From CAVQGZ01 sp942491665 (GTDB lineage Bacteria; Actinomycetota; Actinomycetes; Jiangellales; Jiangellaceae): a DNA stretch of 64,000 bases. Made by a program: the position numbers and the translations under genes. The stretch lies in the NCBI GenBank assembly GCA_942491665.1, contig CALOBR010000020.1, positions 248,001 to 312,000 of the forward strand, given 5' to 3'. This document shows positions 19,114 through 27,284 of this stretch, in pieces (within the stretch, counting starts at the first letter, position 1; every line of letters starts with the position of its first letter). Below the pieces are notes generated by a model. That model worked only from the letters and a program-made list of their open reading frames with translations. It was not told where the DNA came from and ran no database searches.

Positions 19114-20433
19114 GTGCAGTGCCTGCCGGTGCGCGGCGTCCCGCGTGTGCGGCCCGGGGACGACCTGGCTGGGCTGCTGGTGGACGCCGCCACCGCGCAC
19201 GGCGGGCCCGGGCTGCGCGACGACGACGTGCTCGTCGTGTCGAGCAAGGTGGTGAGCAAGGCCGAAGGGCGCGTCGTGGTCGGTGCGGACCGTGACGATG
19301 TGATCGACGCCGAGACGCGGCGGGTCGTGTCGTCGTGGCAGGGGCCGGCGGGTCGGACGGTCATCGCCGAGACCCGGCACGGGTTCGTGCTGGCCGCCGC
19401 GGGCGTGGACGCATCCAACACCGAGCCCGGCAGCCTCGTGCTGCTGCCGGAGGATCCCGACGGCTCCGCTGCCCGGCTGCGTGCGGCGCTCGTGCGGACG
19501 ACTGGGGCGAACGTGGCCGTCGTGCTCAGCGACACGATGGGGCGGGCGTGGCGCGTGGGCCAGACCGACCTGGCCGTGGGAGCGGCGGGGCTGACGGTGC
19601 TCGACGACCGCCGCGGGACTCTCGACGGGTACGGGAACCGCCTCGACGTGACGGTGGGCGCCGTGGCCGACGAGATCACCGGGGCTGCCGACCTGGTGGC
19701 CGGCAAGGCCGATGGGGTGGCCGCGGTGGTGGTGCGGGGGCTCGGCCACCTGGTGCGTCCGCGCGGCGAGGACGGCCCCGGGGCGGCAGCGCTGGTGCGC
19801 GCGGCCGAGGAGGACCGCTTCCGGTTGGGCACAGCCGAGGCCATGGCTCAGGCGGTGCTTGCGAGGCGCACGGTGCGCGAGTTCACCGACGAACCCGTCC
19901 GGCGTGGCGTCGTGGAGCGTGCCGTCGCCGCGGCGGTCACAGCCCCAGCACCACACCACACCAAGCCGTGGCGCTTCGTGCTTGTGGATGACGCCGCACG
20001 GCGCACGCGTCTGCTGGACGCCATGGCGCGGGCGTGGGAGGACGACCTACGCAGCGACGGCCTCGACGGGCGCGCCGTGGCTCGTCGAGTCGCTCGCGGC
20101 GACCTGCTGCGTCGGGCGCCCGCCGTGCTGGTGCCCTGCCTCGTGGACGAGGGGCGTCACGCCTACCCCGACGATCGCCGCTCGGCGGCCGAGTCGGCGA
20201 TGTTCTGGTTGGCGACCGGGGCCGGCGTGCAGAACCTGATGGTGGCGCTGGCCGCCGAAGGGCTCGGCTCGGCGTGGGTCTCCTCGACGCTGTTCTGCGG
20301 CGACGTCGTGCGCGCCGAGCTGGACCTGCCGCGCGGGTGGCAGCCCGCCGGAGCGGTCGCCGTCGGCCACCCGGCCGGCACCCCGGCTCCGCGGTCCCCG
20401 GTGGCCCTCGACGCGGTTCTCGTCGTCCGCTGA
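19114..20433 (+). CDS. fbiB: F420-0:gamma-glutamyl ligase / FMNH2-binding reductase
   Basis: Bifunctional enzyme that reduces dehydro-F420-0 and adds gamma-linked glutamates. Residues 1-240 form the CofE-type ligase (LPVRGVPRVRPGDDLAGLL, DDDVLVVSSKVVSKAEGR, DTMGRAWRVGQTDLAVG). Residues 245-439 form the nitroreductase-like domain (RRTVREFTDEPV, APHHTKPWRFVLV, GVQNLMVALAAEGLGSAWV). GTG 19114 is used; it overlaps nothing and leaves one base after the fbiA stop, so translation is coupled. The pair shows the organism makes polyglutamylated F420. Confidence 0.95.
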   Translation: MQCLPVRGVPRVRPGDDLAGLLVDAATAHGGPGLRDDDVLVVSSKVVSKAEGRVVVGADRDDVIDAETRRVVSSWQGPAGRTVIAETRHGFVLAAAGVDASNTEPGSLVLLPEDPDGSAARLRAALVRTTGANVAVVLSDTMGRAWRVGQTDLAVGAAGLTVLDDRRGTLDGYGNRLDVTVGAVADEITGAADLVAGKADGVAAVVVRGLGHLVRPRGEDGPGAAALVRAAEEDRFRLGTAEAMAQAVLARRTVREFTDEPVRRGVVERAVAAAVTAPAPHHTKPWRFVLVDDAARRTRLLDAMARAWEDDLRSDGLDGRAVARRVARGDLLRRAPAVLVPCLVDEGRHAYPDDRRSAAESAMFWLATGAGVQNLMVALAAEGLGSAWVSSTLFCGDVVRAELDLPRGWQPAGAVAVGHPAGTPAPRSPVALDAVLVVR

Positions 20434-20444
20434 CGCGGTCGAGC

Positions 20445-20505
20445 GTCACATCCGTCACTCCTGTCACCTGCGTTTCTGCAGGTCACACGGTTGTAATTCA
20501 TTCAC
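20445..20505. promoter_or_regulatory. GTCAC repeat array upstream of amidase gene
   Basis: Three GTCAC boxes at 20445, 20454 and 20463 have an exact 9-bp period, and further GTCAC and TTCAC boxes occur at 20482 and 20501. An inverted repeat ACCTGC/GCAGGT (20466-20471 with 20478-20483) overlaps the third box. Head-to-tail GT-AC half-sites are typical of OmpR-type regulators such as MtrA, PhoP and GlnR. The downstream gene is a cell-wall hydrolase, a class regulated by MtrA in corynebacteria and mycobacteria, so MtrA is a reasonable candidate, by inference only. Confidence 0.4.
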
Positions 20506-20592
20506 AAGCCTAGACGCAGCCCCCGCGCGGCGGGCATGCTGCGGCGCGTCCATGCCGCTCTTCCCCCGTGCAGGGACCCGGAGGCTTTACTT

Positions 20593-23379
20593 ATGGGGCA
20601 CTTGTCCACCCGTCTACGACGCGCGCCCTCGTTCGTCATCGCGCCAGCGCTTGCTGCGTCGCTCCTCGCTCTGCCGACCGTCGACACGGCTCCGACGCCG
20701 ACGCCGGTCGAGCCGGAGCTCGCCACCGTCGACCTCGATGGGGTGGAGTCTGCCTCGGCAGCGTCCGCCGACATGCCCGACGAGATACCCGACGAGGTGC
20801 ACGACGACCACGCCGAGGACGGCGAGGACGCTGGGCACGACGACCACGCGGACGACCTCGAGGTGGCAGCCACCACCGAGCCGACCGACACCGACCCCTA
20901 CCGCCTCGTCGCCGTCACTTGGGACGACCCGGACGTGCAGGTCGACGAGCTCGAGGCATGGATCCGCTACCGCTCCGACGACGGCTGGTCGGACTGGTAC
21001 CCCCTGCCGTCCTCGGACGGCCACGCTCCCGACCCGGGATCTATCGAGGAAGCCGAGCAGCGCGACGGCACCGAGCCGCTGGTGGTGCCGGAGTCTGATG
21101 GCGTGCAGGTGCGGGTCGACACCGAGGACGGCGACGAGGTCGACGACCTGCGCGTCGACCTGATCGACCCCGGAGTCTCCCCCGCCGACGCGACCGCCGG
21201 GAGCACCGCGCCGAGCAGCGCCGAGGCCGCGAACCAACCGAGGATCTACACCCGTTCCGACTGGGGTGCCGACGAGAGGCTCCGCGGGAGCACGGTGCAG
21301 TACGGCCAGATCCAGGCCGGGTTCGTGCACCACACGGTCAACACGAACAACTACCGACCCGAGGACGTGCCGGCGATCATCCGCGGCATCTACGCGTTCC
21401 ACGTCAAGAGCCGCGGCTACCGAGACGTGGGCTACAACTTCTTGATCGACAAGTGGGGGCGCATCTGGGAGGGCCGCTACGGCGGCATCGACAAGCCCGT
21501 CACCGGGGCGCACACCTACGGCCACAACGACGACGCATTCGCCGCCTCCACGATCGGGACCTACACCGACACCGAGCCGACCGGGGCGACCCTGGACGCC
21601 TACGCCCGGCTGTTCGCATGGAAGTTCGACATGCACGGCGTCGACCCGTCGTCGCGAGTCAACCTGGACGGGACGCGCGTGAACGCGATCTCGGGGCACC
21701 GCGACACCTACGCCACCGCGTGCCCCGGCGACAGGCTGTACGCGAAGCTGCCGCAGATCCGCACCGCGACCGCGGGGTACATGACGGCGGCACCGACCAC
21801 AAGCTCACCACCACCTCCCGCTCCGGCTGCTCCTGCAGCCAAGCCCTCCCTGACGGTGACCGTGCCGTCCAACCGCCTGGCCAAGGGCTCCGCGACACGG
21901 CTGTCGGTCGCCACCACCGGCGTCCGCGACGGCGCAACAGTGGTTCTCAAGCGCCGGGTGCCCGGCCAGAAGTGGAAGAAGGCCCGCACGAAGACATTGG
22001 ACGCCGCTGGCACCAAGGCGTTCAGAGTCGCTCCCAAGAAGCCGCGGCTGTACAAGTTCAAGGTCATCGTGCGCGGCAACCCGCGACTGGTCAGCCAGGT
22101 AGTGAGGGTCAGGGTCGTCAAGCAGGCAGCGGCGGTGAAGCCGGTCGCCTCCACCTCCCCTCCGCCCGCCCCGGCGCCGCCCTCAGCCCAGCGAGGAAGC
22201 GACGTGTTCTCCCGCCCGGCGAACGGGGTCTTCCAGATCCGCGGTCACGGTTGGGGACACGGACGTGGGATGAGCCAGTGGGGGGCGCGCCAGGCCGCCG
22301 TGCAGGGGGTCCGTGAACCACAGATCACCCAGACCTACTACCCGGGGACCTCACGCTCCACGACCTCGGCGAATCCGACAGTGAAGGTGCTTCTGACCGC
22401 CGACACCGGAAGCGACGTCATCGCTCGCTCCGAGGCCGGCCTCAAGGCGACGTGGACCCGGTCAGACGGGGTCACCGTCACCAAGACGCTGCCGGCTGCA
22501 CCGGGCGGCTGCACTGCCCCCTGGTGGCGGGCCCGCGCCACAGGATCCGACCTTGCGATCCAGTCCCTCTGCGGGCAGGGCTGGCGGACGTGGCGGTCGG
22601 CCTCCAAGGTCAACGGCGACCGGCCGGTCGTCTTCCGTCCGGCCGACGGCATCATCGATGTCTCCCGCCGCACCGGATCTGGCTTCGAGCGCAAGGCCTA
22701 CCGAGGCTCCTTGGAGGCCCATCGCTCCGGTGGATCAGTGCGGGCCGTCAACGCTGTGCCGATGGAGTCGTACCTGCGCTCGGTCGTGCCGAACGAGATG
22801 CCTTCGTCGTGGCCGCAGGAGGCGCTACGCGCCCAGGCCGTGGCCGCGCGGACGTACGCCATGCGTGAGATGCAGGACCGAGGCGGGTACTTCGACGTCT
22901 ACGACACCACCGCCAGCCAAGTGTATCCGGGGGCGCGGCTGTACGACGCGTCGTGGCGGGTGGTGCGCAACTACGAGGCGAGCAGCGCCGACGCGGCGAT
23001 ATCGGCGACGGCCGGCGTGCACCTTCGCTACGGAGGTCGTCCGGCTTTCACTCAGTTCTCCTCGTCCAACGGCGGCATCACCTCGACGGGCTCGCAGCCG
23101 TACCTCACTCGCAAGCGTGACCCGTGGGACGCCGCTGCCACCGCGAACAGCCGGCTGAACTGGACCGACTCGGTGAGCGCCGCGACCCTGGAACGTGCGT
23201 TCCCGCAGATCGGACGGCTGTCGCGCATCCGCGTCACCAGCCGAGAAGGACTCGGCGACTGGGGTGGTCGCGTACTCACGATGGTTCTGGAGGGCAGCCG
23301 CGGCAGCGTGACCGTCTCGGGGGACTCCCGGGTACGCAGCGCCCTGGGCACCAACTCGTCGTACCTGACTCTCAGCTGA
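20593..23379 (+). CDS. Secreted PGRP-type amidase fused to SpoIID/LytB domain
   Basis: 928-residue exported protein. A signal peptide covers about residues 1-32 (APALAASLLALPTVDTA), followed by an acidic His/Asp-rich segment. A peptidoglycan-recognition/amidase_2 domain spans about residues 215-395, with zinc ligands visible in FVHHTVNTNNY (first His), SGHRDTYATACPGDRLY (second His and Cys) and the catalytic Tyr/Lys region around YNFLIDKWGRIWEGRYGG. After a Pro/Ala linker and a beta-rich region, the C-terminal third is SpoIID/LytB-like: GHGWGHGRGMSQWGA, then AVPMESYLRSVVPNEMP and LRAQAVAARTYA. SpoIID proteins cleave denuded glycan strands, so the fusion couples stem-peptide removal with glycan cleavage. 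ATG 20593 gives a normal signal peptide. Confidence 0.9.
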   Translation: MGHLSTRLRRAPSFVIAPALAASLLALPTVDTAPTPTPVEPELATVDLDGVESASAASADMPDEIPDEVHDDHAEDGEDAGHDDHADDLEVAATTEPTDTDPYRLVAVTWDDPDVQVDELEAWIRYRSDDGWSDWYPLPSSDGHAPDPGSIEEAEQRDGTEPLVVPESDGVQVRVDTEDGDEVDDLRVDLIDPGVSPADATAGSTAPSSAEAANQPRIYTRSDWGADERLRGSTVQYGQIQAGFVHHTVNTNNYRPEDVPAIIRGIYAFHVKSRGYRDVGYNFLIDKWGRIWEGRYGGIDKPVTGAHTYGHNDDAFAASTIGTYTDTEPTGATLDAYARLFAWKFDMHGVDPSSRVNLDGTRVNAISGHRDTYATACPGDRLYAKLPQIRTATAGYMTAAPTTSSPPPPAPAAPAAKPSLTVTVPSNRLAKGSATRLSVATTGVRDGATVVLKRRVPGQKWKKARTKTLDAAGTKAFRVAPKKPRLYKFKVIVRGNPRLVSQVVRVRVVKQAAAVKPVASTSPPPAPAPPSAQRGSDVFSRPANGVFQIRGHGWGHGRGMSQWGARQAAVQGVREPQITQTYYPGTSRSTTSANPTVKVLLTADTGSDVIARSEAGLKATWTRSDGVTVTKTLPAAPGGCTAPWWRARATGSDLAIQSLCGQGWRTWRSASKVNGDRPVVFRPADGIIDVSRRTGSGFERKAYRGSLEAHRSGGSVRAVNAVPMESYLRSVVPNEMPSSWPQEALRAQAVAARTYAMREMQDRGGYFDVYDTTASQVYPGARLYDASWRVVRNYEASSADAAISATAGVHLRYGGRPAFTQFSSSNGGITSTGSQPYLTRKRDPWDAAATANSRLNWTDSVSAATLERAFPQIGRLSRIRVTSREGLGDWGGRVLTMVLEGSRGSVTVSGDSRVRSALGTNSSYLTLS

Positions 23380-23410
23380 CCGTCTCGGTCGACAGCCGTC
23401 TGCGGGTGCC

Positions 23411-23444
23411 AGTGAGGGGGCCGGCAACTGCCGGCCCCCTCACT
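23411..23444. terminator. Strong bidirectional hairpin terminator
   Basis: A perfect 16-bp inverted repeat (23411-23426 and 23429-23444) with only two bases between the arms lies between the convergent amidase and fasciclin genes. It has no long T-run on either side, as is common in actinobacterial terminators, and its symmetry lets it serve both transcripts. Confidence 0.85.
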
Positions 23445-23456
23445 CACGCGCCCGTA

Positions 23457-24083
23457 TTACGGAAGCAGAACCTTGTTGATCACGTGGGCGATCTGCTTGT
23501 TGCCCTTCTTCTTGTTGACATCCACCGCAATGACCCGCGGGTTGGTCGCAGGACCGGATGCACGGAGCTTGAGGTTGCCGTTGTCGCGGATGTTGATCTT
23601 GACGGCGCCGCCGTTGGCCATCGTCAGAGAGGTCTGGTCAGCCGCGACGACCTTCTTGGAGTTGAGCTTCTTCAGCGTGACGTGGTACAGCAGGACGTCC
23701 TCAACTCCGTCGACGCCGAGTGTTCTCGCCAGCTTGTTGAGTAGCCGCTTCTCCTTCTTGGCCGTGATGCCGAGCTCGCCGGCGGTCCGCGCGAACGCCC
23801 CGTCGTTCGGGATGAACGCGGTGAGGCGCACCGTCGGGTCGGCCAGGACTGCCACCGCGGAGTCCGGCTTCGCTGCGAGCACCGCGCCCACCGCCCCATA
23901 GAGGATGTCGAAGTCCTTCTTGTTCTTGTCGAACGACGGCTGGCCGTTCTTCTTCGCGTCGGCGGCCAGAACCTCGGCCAACGACACAGGCGTCGCCTGT
24001 GCGCTCGGCGCCAGAGCCACTGCTGGCGCGACGACCATGGTTACGGCTGTTGCCCCAGCAACAATCGCTTTGCGGATCTTCAT
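23457..24083 (-). CDS. Secreted fasciclin (FAS1) domain protein
   Basis: 208-residue exported protein. Residues 1-31 are a signal peptide (basic MKIRKA, hydrophobic core, cleavage after AQA). The remainder is one FAS1 domain with the conserved blocks LTAFIPNDGAFAR and LLYHVTLKKL, ending IAHVINKVLLP. FAS1 domains mediate adhesion or matrix association; M. tuberculosis MPT70/MPB83 are examples. ATG 24083 is supported by an AGGAGGA site immediately upstream. It is unusually rich in Lys for this genome. Confidence 0.9.
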   Translation of the reverse strand: MKIRKAIVAGATAVTMVVAPAVALAPSAQATPVSLAEVLAADAKKNGQPSFDKNKKDFDILYGAVGAVLAAKPDSAVAVLADPTVRLTAFIPNDGAFARTAGELGITAKKEKRLLNKLARTLGVDGVEDVLLYHVTLKKLNSKKVVAADQTSLTMANGGAVKINIRDNGNLKLRASGPATNPRVIAVDVNKKKGNKQIAHVINKVLLP

Positions 24084-24385
24084 GCTTCCTCCTGGTGGGT
24101 CTGTACCGCGGGCCGGCACGTCCACTGATTGTTCTCCATAGCCGCGCGATTTGGATGCAGCACTCCACAAACATCTTCTCGTTCGTGGTGGACGCTTGCC
24201 CCATCCAGCGTCGCTCGCCTCCTTGACCACGAGTTCGGCGCATGGCCCCTGGCCTTCGTTACCGAAACTTGACATCTCCGTACCCATTCTGTGACCTTGG
24301 TTGCTCCGTCCGACCTGGACGGGACATCACGCGGTTGCCGACACCCGCTCGCGCGTGGGGACCAGGACCGGAGGCGGGGACAGGA
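24084..24385. other. Divergent intergenic region (302 bp)
   Basis: No gene is seen here. It must hold the promoters of the fasciclin gene (leftward) and the peptidoglycan-binding gene (rightward). A perfect -35 TTGACA occurs at 24269-24274 on the plus strand; 17 bases on is TGACCT, a weak -10. A GTTACC box lies at 24258-24263, just before it, and may be a regulator half-site. Strong ribosome-binding sites flank both ends. Confidence 0.5.
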
Positions 24386-24817
24386 ATGACCTGTGGCTGG
24401 AGCATCAACTTGACACAACTCCCCGCCCTGAACACGCAGCCTTCCCCCGGCCGCCTGAGGCGTGTCCTGGCCGTTGCGGTTGCCGCTGCCGTCGCGCTTG
24501 GCCTCGGCATGACAGCCGTGCCCGCCCAAGCCGCGCCGTCGGGTTCGGTGACGATGAAGCAGGCCATCCAGTCCCACCCGACCTTGAAGATCGGTGAGCG
24601 CGACACAGCCGTGAAGTACCTCAAGCGTGAGATGGGGATGCGCGGGAAGCACGCCAAGTTCAACAAGCCTCTGAAGCGGAAGATCGTTCGATTCGAACGC
24701 CAGCAGGGCATGCGTTCCGACGGTGGCAAAGTCACGCGCGCGACCTGGCGGGCTCTCGGGGTGCCGTACTCAGCCAGGCGCAGGTTCGAGGCCCGCAAAA
24801 GCGTGCGGCGGCAGTGA
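24386..24817 (+). CDS. Secreted peptidoglycan-binding-domain protein (probable N-terminal half of NlpC/P60 enzyme)
   Basis: 143-residue protein with a signal peptide ending at AQAAPSG (about residue 48) and one PG_binding_1-like domain (about 55-125: TLKIGERDTAVKYLKREMGM, FERQQGMRSDGGKVTRATWRALG). It stops at a TGA that overlaps the GTG of the NlpC/P60 gene. The two halves together have the usual architecture of secreted actinobacterial NlpC/P60 endopeptidases, and the change of frame equals one missing base, so the pair may be one gene interrupted by a deletion or sequence error. ATG 24386 follows GAGGCGGGGACAGGA. Confidence 0.8.
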   Translation: MTCGWSINLTQLPALNTQPSPGRLRRVLAVAVAAAVALGLGMTAVPAQAAPSGSVTMKQAIQSHPTLKIGERDTAVKYLKREMGMRGKHAKFNKPLKRKIVRFERQQGMRSDGGKVTRATWRALGVPYSARRRFEARKSVRRQ

Positions 24818-25185
24818 GCCCGCCCGCACGAAGCACGGGCCGTAGCCAGGCCGTCCTCAACGAGGCCGCACGACACGCTGGCAAGCCGTACGCTTACGGC
24901 GGCAACGGGCCCGGGGCGTTCGACTGCTCGGGCTACACCCGCTACGTGTTCGCCAAGGTCGGCGTCAACCTCCCGCGCACCGCTGCCCAACAGCGCGGAG
25001 TCACCAAGCGGGTCAGCCGCGCGAACGTGCGCCCCGGCGACCTCGTCTTCGTGCACAGTGGCTCGTACGTGAGCCACGTGGCCATCTACGCCGGCGGCAA
25101 CATGTGGTGGGAGTCATCGCGCCCGGGTCGGCCAGTGGGCAAGAACCACGCGTGGACCGGATCGGTCTCGTTCGGCCGGGTCTGA
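24814..25185 (+). CDS. NlpC/P60 (C40) endopeptidase domain without its own signal peptide
   Basis: 123-residue catalytic domain that would cut gamma-D-Glu-diaminopimelate bonds in peptidoglycan. Catalytic Cys is in GAFDCSGYTRYVF, His in SYVSHVAIYAGG, and RPGDLVFVHSG is also conserved. It has no secretion signal, which is unexpected for a cell-wall enzyme. It starts GTG 24814 within the stop of the peptidoglycan-binding gene (GTGA). Either it is translated by coupling and exported by association, or it is the C-terminal half of a frameshifted fusion; the second is more likely. Confidence 0.85.
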   Translation: MSPPARSTGRSQAVLNEAARHAGKPYAYGGNGPGAFDCSGYTRYVFAKVGVNLPRTAAQQRGVTKRVSRANVRPGDLVFVHSGSYVSHVAIYAGGNMWWESSRPGRPVGKNHAWTGSVSFGRV

Positions 25186-25191
25186 CCTGCG

Positions 25192-26679
25192 CTACCCGAG
25201 CGGGCGGCTGCCCTGGACCGACCGCGGGACACCCGCGCCGAGCGGGTTGACGGCCGTGACGCGGACGTCGTAGCGGCGGTTGGGGGCCAGCCGCCGGATG
25301 ACGACCCGCGTCTGCTCGCTGCTCACGGTCGCAATCCGCTGCCACGTCCGACCCACGGCGCGCATGTGGACGCGGTAGGCAGAGACGGGCTGGCGACCCT
25401 GCACCGCGGGGGCCGCCCACGTCACGACCAGTGACCGTGACCGCGGCGTCACCGACACCTTTCTGGGTGCGCGCGCGACTCCCCTGGCGCGGATGACCGC
25501 GTCGAAGACGTGCACGCGCTCCGCCTCGGTCGCTCCCGACCCCACCGATCGGGTCGTCCTCGTGATCATCGCGACCACTCGCTTGCTGGACATCCGTGGC
25601 TTGACCGCCCGGACGAGGGCGGCCTGCCCGGACACCAGCGCGGTGGCGAAGCTCGTTCCGTCGACCCGGGCGTACCCACCGGGCACTGCTGCTCGTAGTC
25701 GGACACCGGGCGCTGCCACGTCGCCCGTGGGGTCGGAGAACGACGCCAGACGTGGTCCGTTCGTGGCGCCCACGGACAGTACGCCGGGGTACGCAGCCGG
25801 GTAGATCGGCGTCGTCGACGCATCGTTGCTGACCGCTGCCACGACGACGACCCCCCGCTTGACGGCGAACGACACGGCCGAGCGGACGAAGGAGTCGTTC
25901 TGCGCCGAACCGAGGCTGAGGTTGATCACGTCCGCCCCGCGACGGGTGGCCCAGCGAATTCCCTGGGCGACGGCGTCGCCCCAGATGCCGCCCTTGGCGT
26001 CGCTCACCTTGACCGCCAGGATCGAGGTGCGCCAGCCGACGCCGGCGATTCCCTTGCGGTTGCTTGTCTGGGCCGCTGCGATGCTCGCCACCGCCGTCCC
26101 GTGCCCGATCCGGTCGACGACCGACCGTCCCCCGTTGACGGCGTTGTACCGGCCGACGACCTTGCCGCGGAGATCGGGATGCCGGGTGGCGACTCCAGAG
26201 TCGATGACCGCGATCGTCACCCCGGCCGAGCCGCGGGTGCGGTTCCATGCGCGTTGCACGCCAATCTGGCGCAGGTATGTCGACTGCCGCCGGTACTGCG
26301 GGTCGCGCGGCTTGCGCATCAGACTGAACTGCGCCGCCGGCGCCACATCCTCAGCAGCGGCTGTGTCAGCCAGCTCGGCCGACACGGCGTCGACCTGCGA
26401 CTCGGGCACGGCGACCGACACGATCTGGCCGCCGTCCTCGTCCGACAGTCGCACCTCCCCGCCAACCTGCTCGGCGAGCCCGGTCGCCGTGTCGGCAAGG
26501 TCGTCAACCTCGGCGTCCGTGGCAGTGGTGTCCACCTCCACCGCCACGACGACGTCAGCCTCGCTATCGGTGGGTGCGGCGGAGTCACTCGCCTGGGCTG
26601 GCAGACCGGCCAGGGGTAGCACCAGCGCGGCAGCCGTGACCGCAACCAGACGGTTGCGTCGGACGGTTTCTGATCTCAC
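25192..26679 (-). CDS. Secreted S8 (subtilisin-like) serine protease with fibronectin III domain
   Basis: 495-residue exported protease. A signal peptide (about residues 1-30, ending at LPAQAS) and an inhibitor-like propeptide (about 40-115) precede the catalytic domain: Asp in VTIAVIDSGV, His in RIGHGTAVASIAA, oxyanion Asn region in VVVVAAVSNDAS, Ser in VDGTSFATALVSG. Residues about 400-490 form a fibronectin type III domain (APRKVSVTPRSRSLVVTWAAP to YDVRVTAVNPLGAG). GTG 26679 gives the correct signal peptide. It converges on the NlpC/P60 gene with a 6-bp gap. Confidence 0.9.
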   Translation of the reverse strand: MRSETVRRNRLVAVTAAALVLPLAGLPAQASDSAAPTDSEADVVVAVEVDTTATDAEVDDLADTATGLAEQVGGEVRLSDEDGGQIVSVAVPESQVDAVSAELADTAAAEDVAPAAQFSLMRKPRDPQYRRQSTYLRQIGVQRAWNRTRGSAGVTIAVIDSGVATRHPDLRGKVVGRYNAVNGGRSVVDRIGHGTAVASIAAAQTSNRKGIAGVGWRTSILAVKVSDAKGGIWGDAVAQGIRWATRRGADVINLSLGSAQNDSFVRSAVSFAVKRGVVVVAAVSNDASTTPIYPAAYPGVLSVGATNGPRLASFSDPTGDVAAPGVRLRAAVPGGYARVDGTSFATALVSGQAALVRAVKPRMSSKRVVAMITRTTRSVGSGATEAERVHVFDAVIRARGVARAPRKVSVTPRSRSLVVTWAAPAVQGRQPVSAYRVHMRAVGRTWQRIATVSSEQTRVVIRRLAPNRRYDVRVTAVNPLGAGVPRSVQGSRPLG

Positions 26680-26849
26680 CGCATCGAGTGTAGGTCGTCG
26701 CTCAGGACGGCCCGGGGCTGCCGACGGGCGCGAGCGGCACGACGAGCGAGGGTGCAGTTGCGGGCTGCAGGGCTGGCCCGGCGTTACCCTTGGAGCCATC
26801 GCCCCGGCAGTCGACCTGCGGCGGCGCCGATGAGCGGAGGAGGCGTGAC

Positions 26850-27269
26850 GTGACAGTTGGCATCACCTACGGCACGTTCGACCTCTTCCACATCGGTCAC
26901 CTGCGCATCATCGAGCGCGCCAAGGCGCTCTGCGACACCCTGGTGGTCGGCGTCTCCACGGACGAGTTCAACGCAGCCAAAGGCAAGAGAACTGCCGTGC
27001 CGTTCGCGGATCGAGCGGCGATCGTTGGTGCCCTTCGTTGCGTGGATCAGATCATCGCCGAGGCAGGCTGGGACCAGAAACGCGACGACATCCGCCGCCA
27101 TGGCGTCGATGTGCTCGTGATGGGCAACGACTGGGAGGGAACCTTTGACGACCTGGGCGACCTCTGCGACGTCGTCTACCTTCCCCGAACGCCTGGGATA
27201 TCAACGACTGAACTGCGCGGCCAGGTGGTGGAGCTCACCCAGAACGGGGCGTTCACGATCACTCCGTGA
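26850..27269 (+). CDS. tagD: Glycerol-3-phosphate cytidylyltransferase (TagD type)
   Basis: Makes CDP-glycerol from CTP and glycerol-3-phosphate, the donor for teichoic-acid-like glycerol-phosphate polymers. The 139-residue protein matches TagD throughout: YGTFDLFHIGHLRIIERAK with the HxGH CTP-binding motif, GVSTDEFNAAKGKR, VMGNDWEGTFDDL and RTPGISTTELR. GTG 26850 has GGAGGAGG seven bases upstream. It opens the glycan island, with its promoter shared with the divergent protease gene. A member using ribitol- or sugar-phosphate cannot be excluded. Confidence 0.88.
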   Translation: MTVGITYGTFDLFHIGHLRIIERAKALCDTLVVGVSTDEFNAAKGKRTAVPFADRAAIVGALRCVDQIIAEAGWDQKRDDIRRHGVDVLVMGNDWEGTFDDLGDLCDVVYLPRTPGISTTELRGQVVELTQNGAFTITP

Positions 27270-27284
27270 CGCTCGGTAGGCGGA

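Noticed and set aside
24790..24820. Programmed -1 frameshift between the peptidoglycan-binding and NlpC/P60 parts
   Set aside because: Only four A in a row are present, with no canonical slippery heptamer or clear downstream structure.
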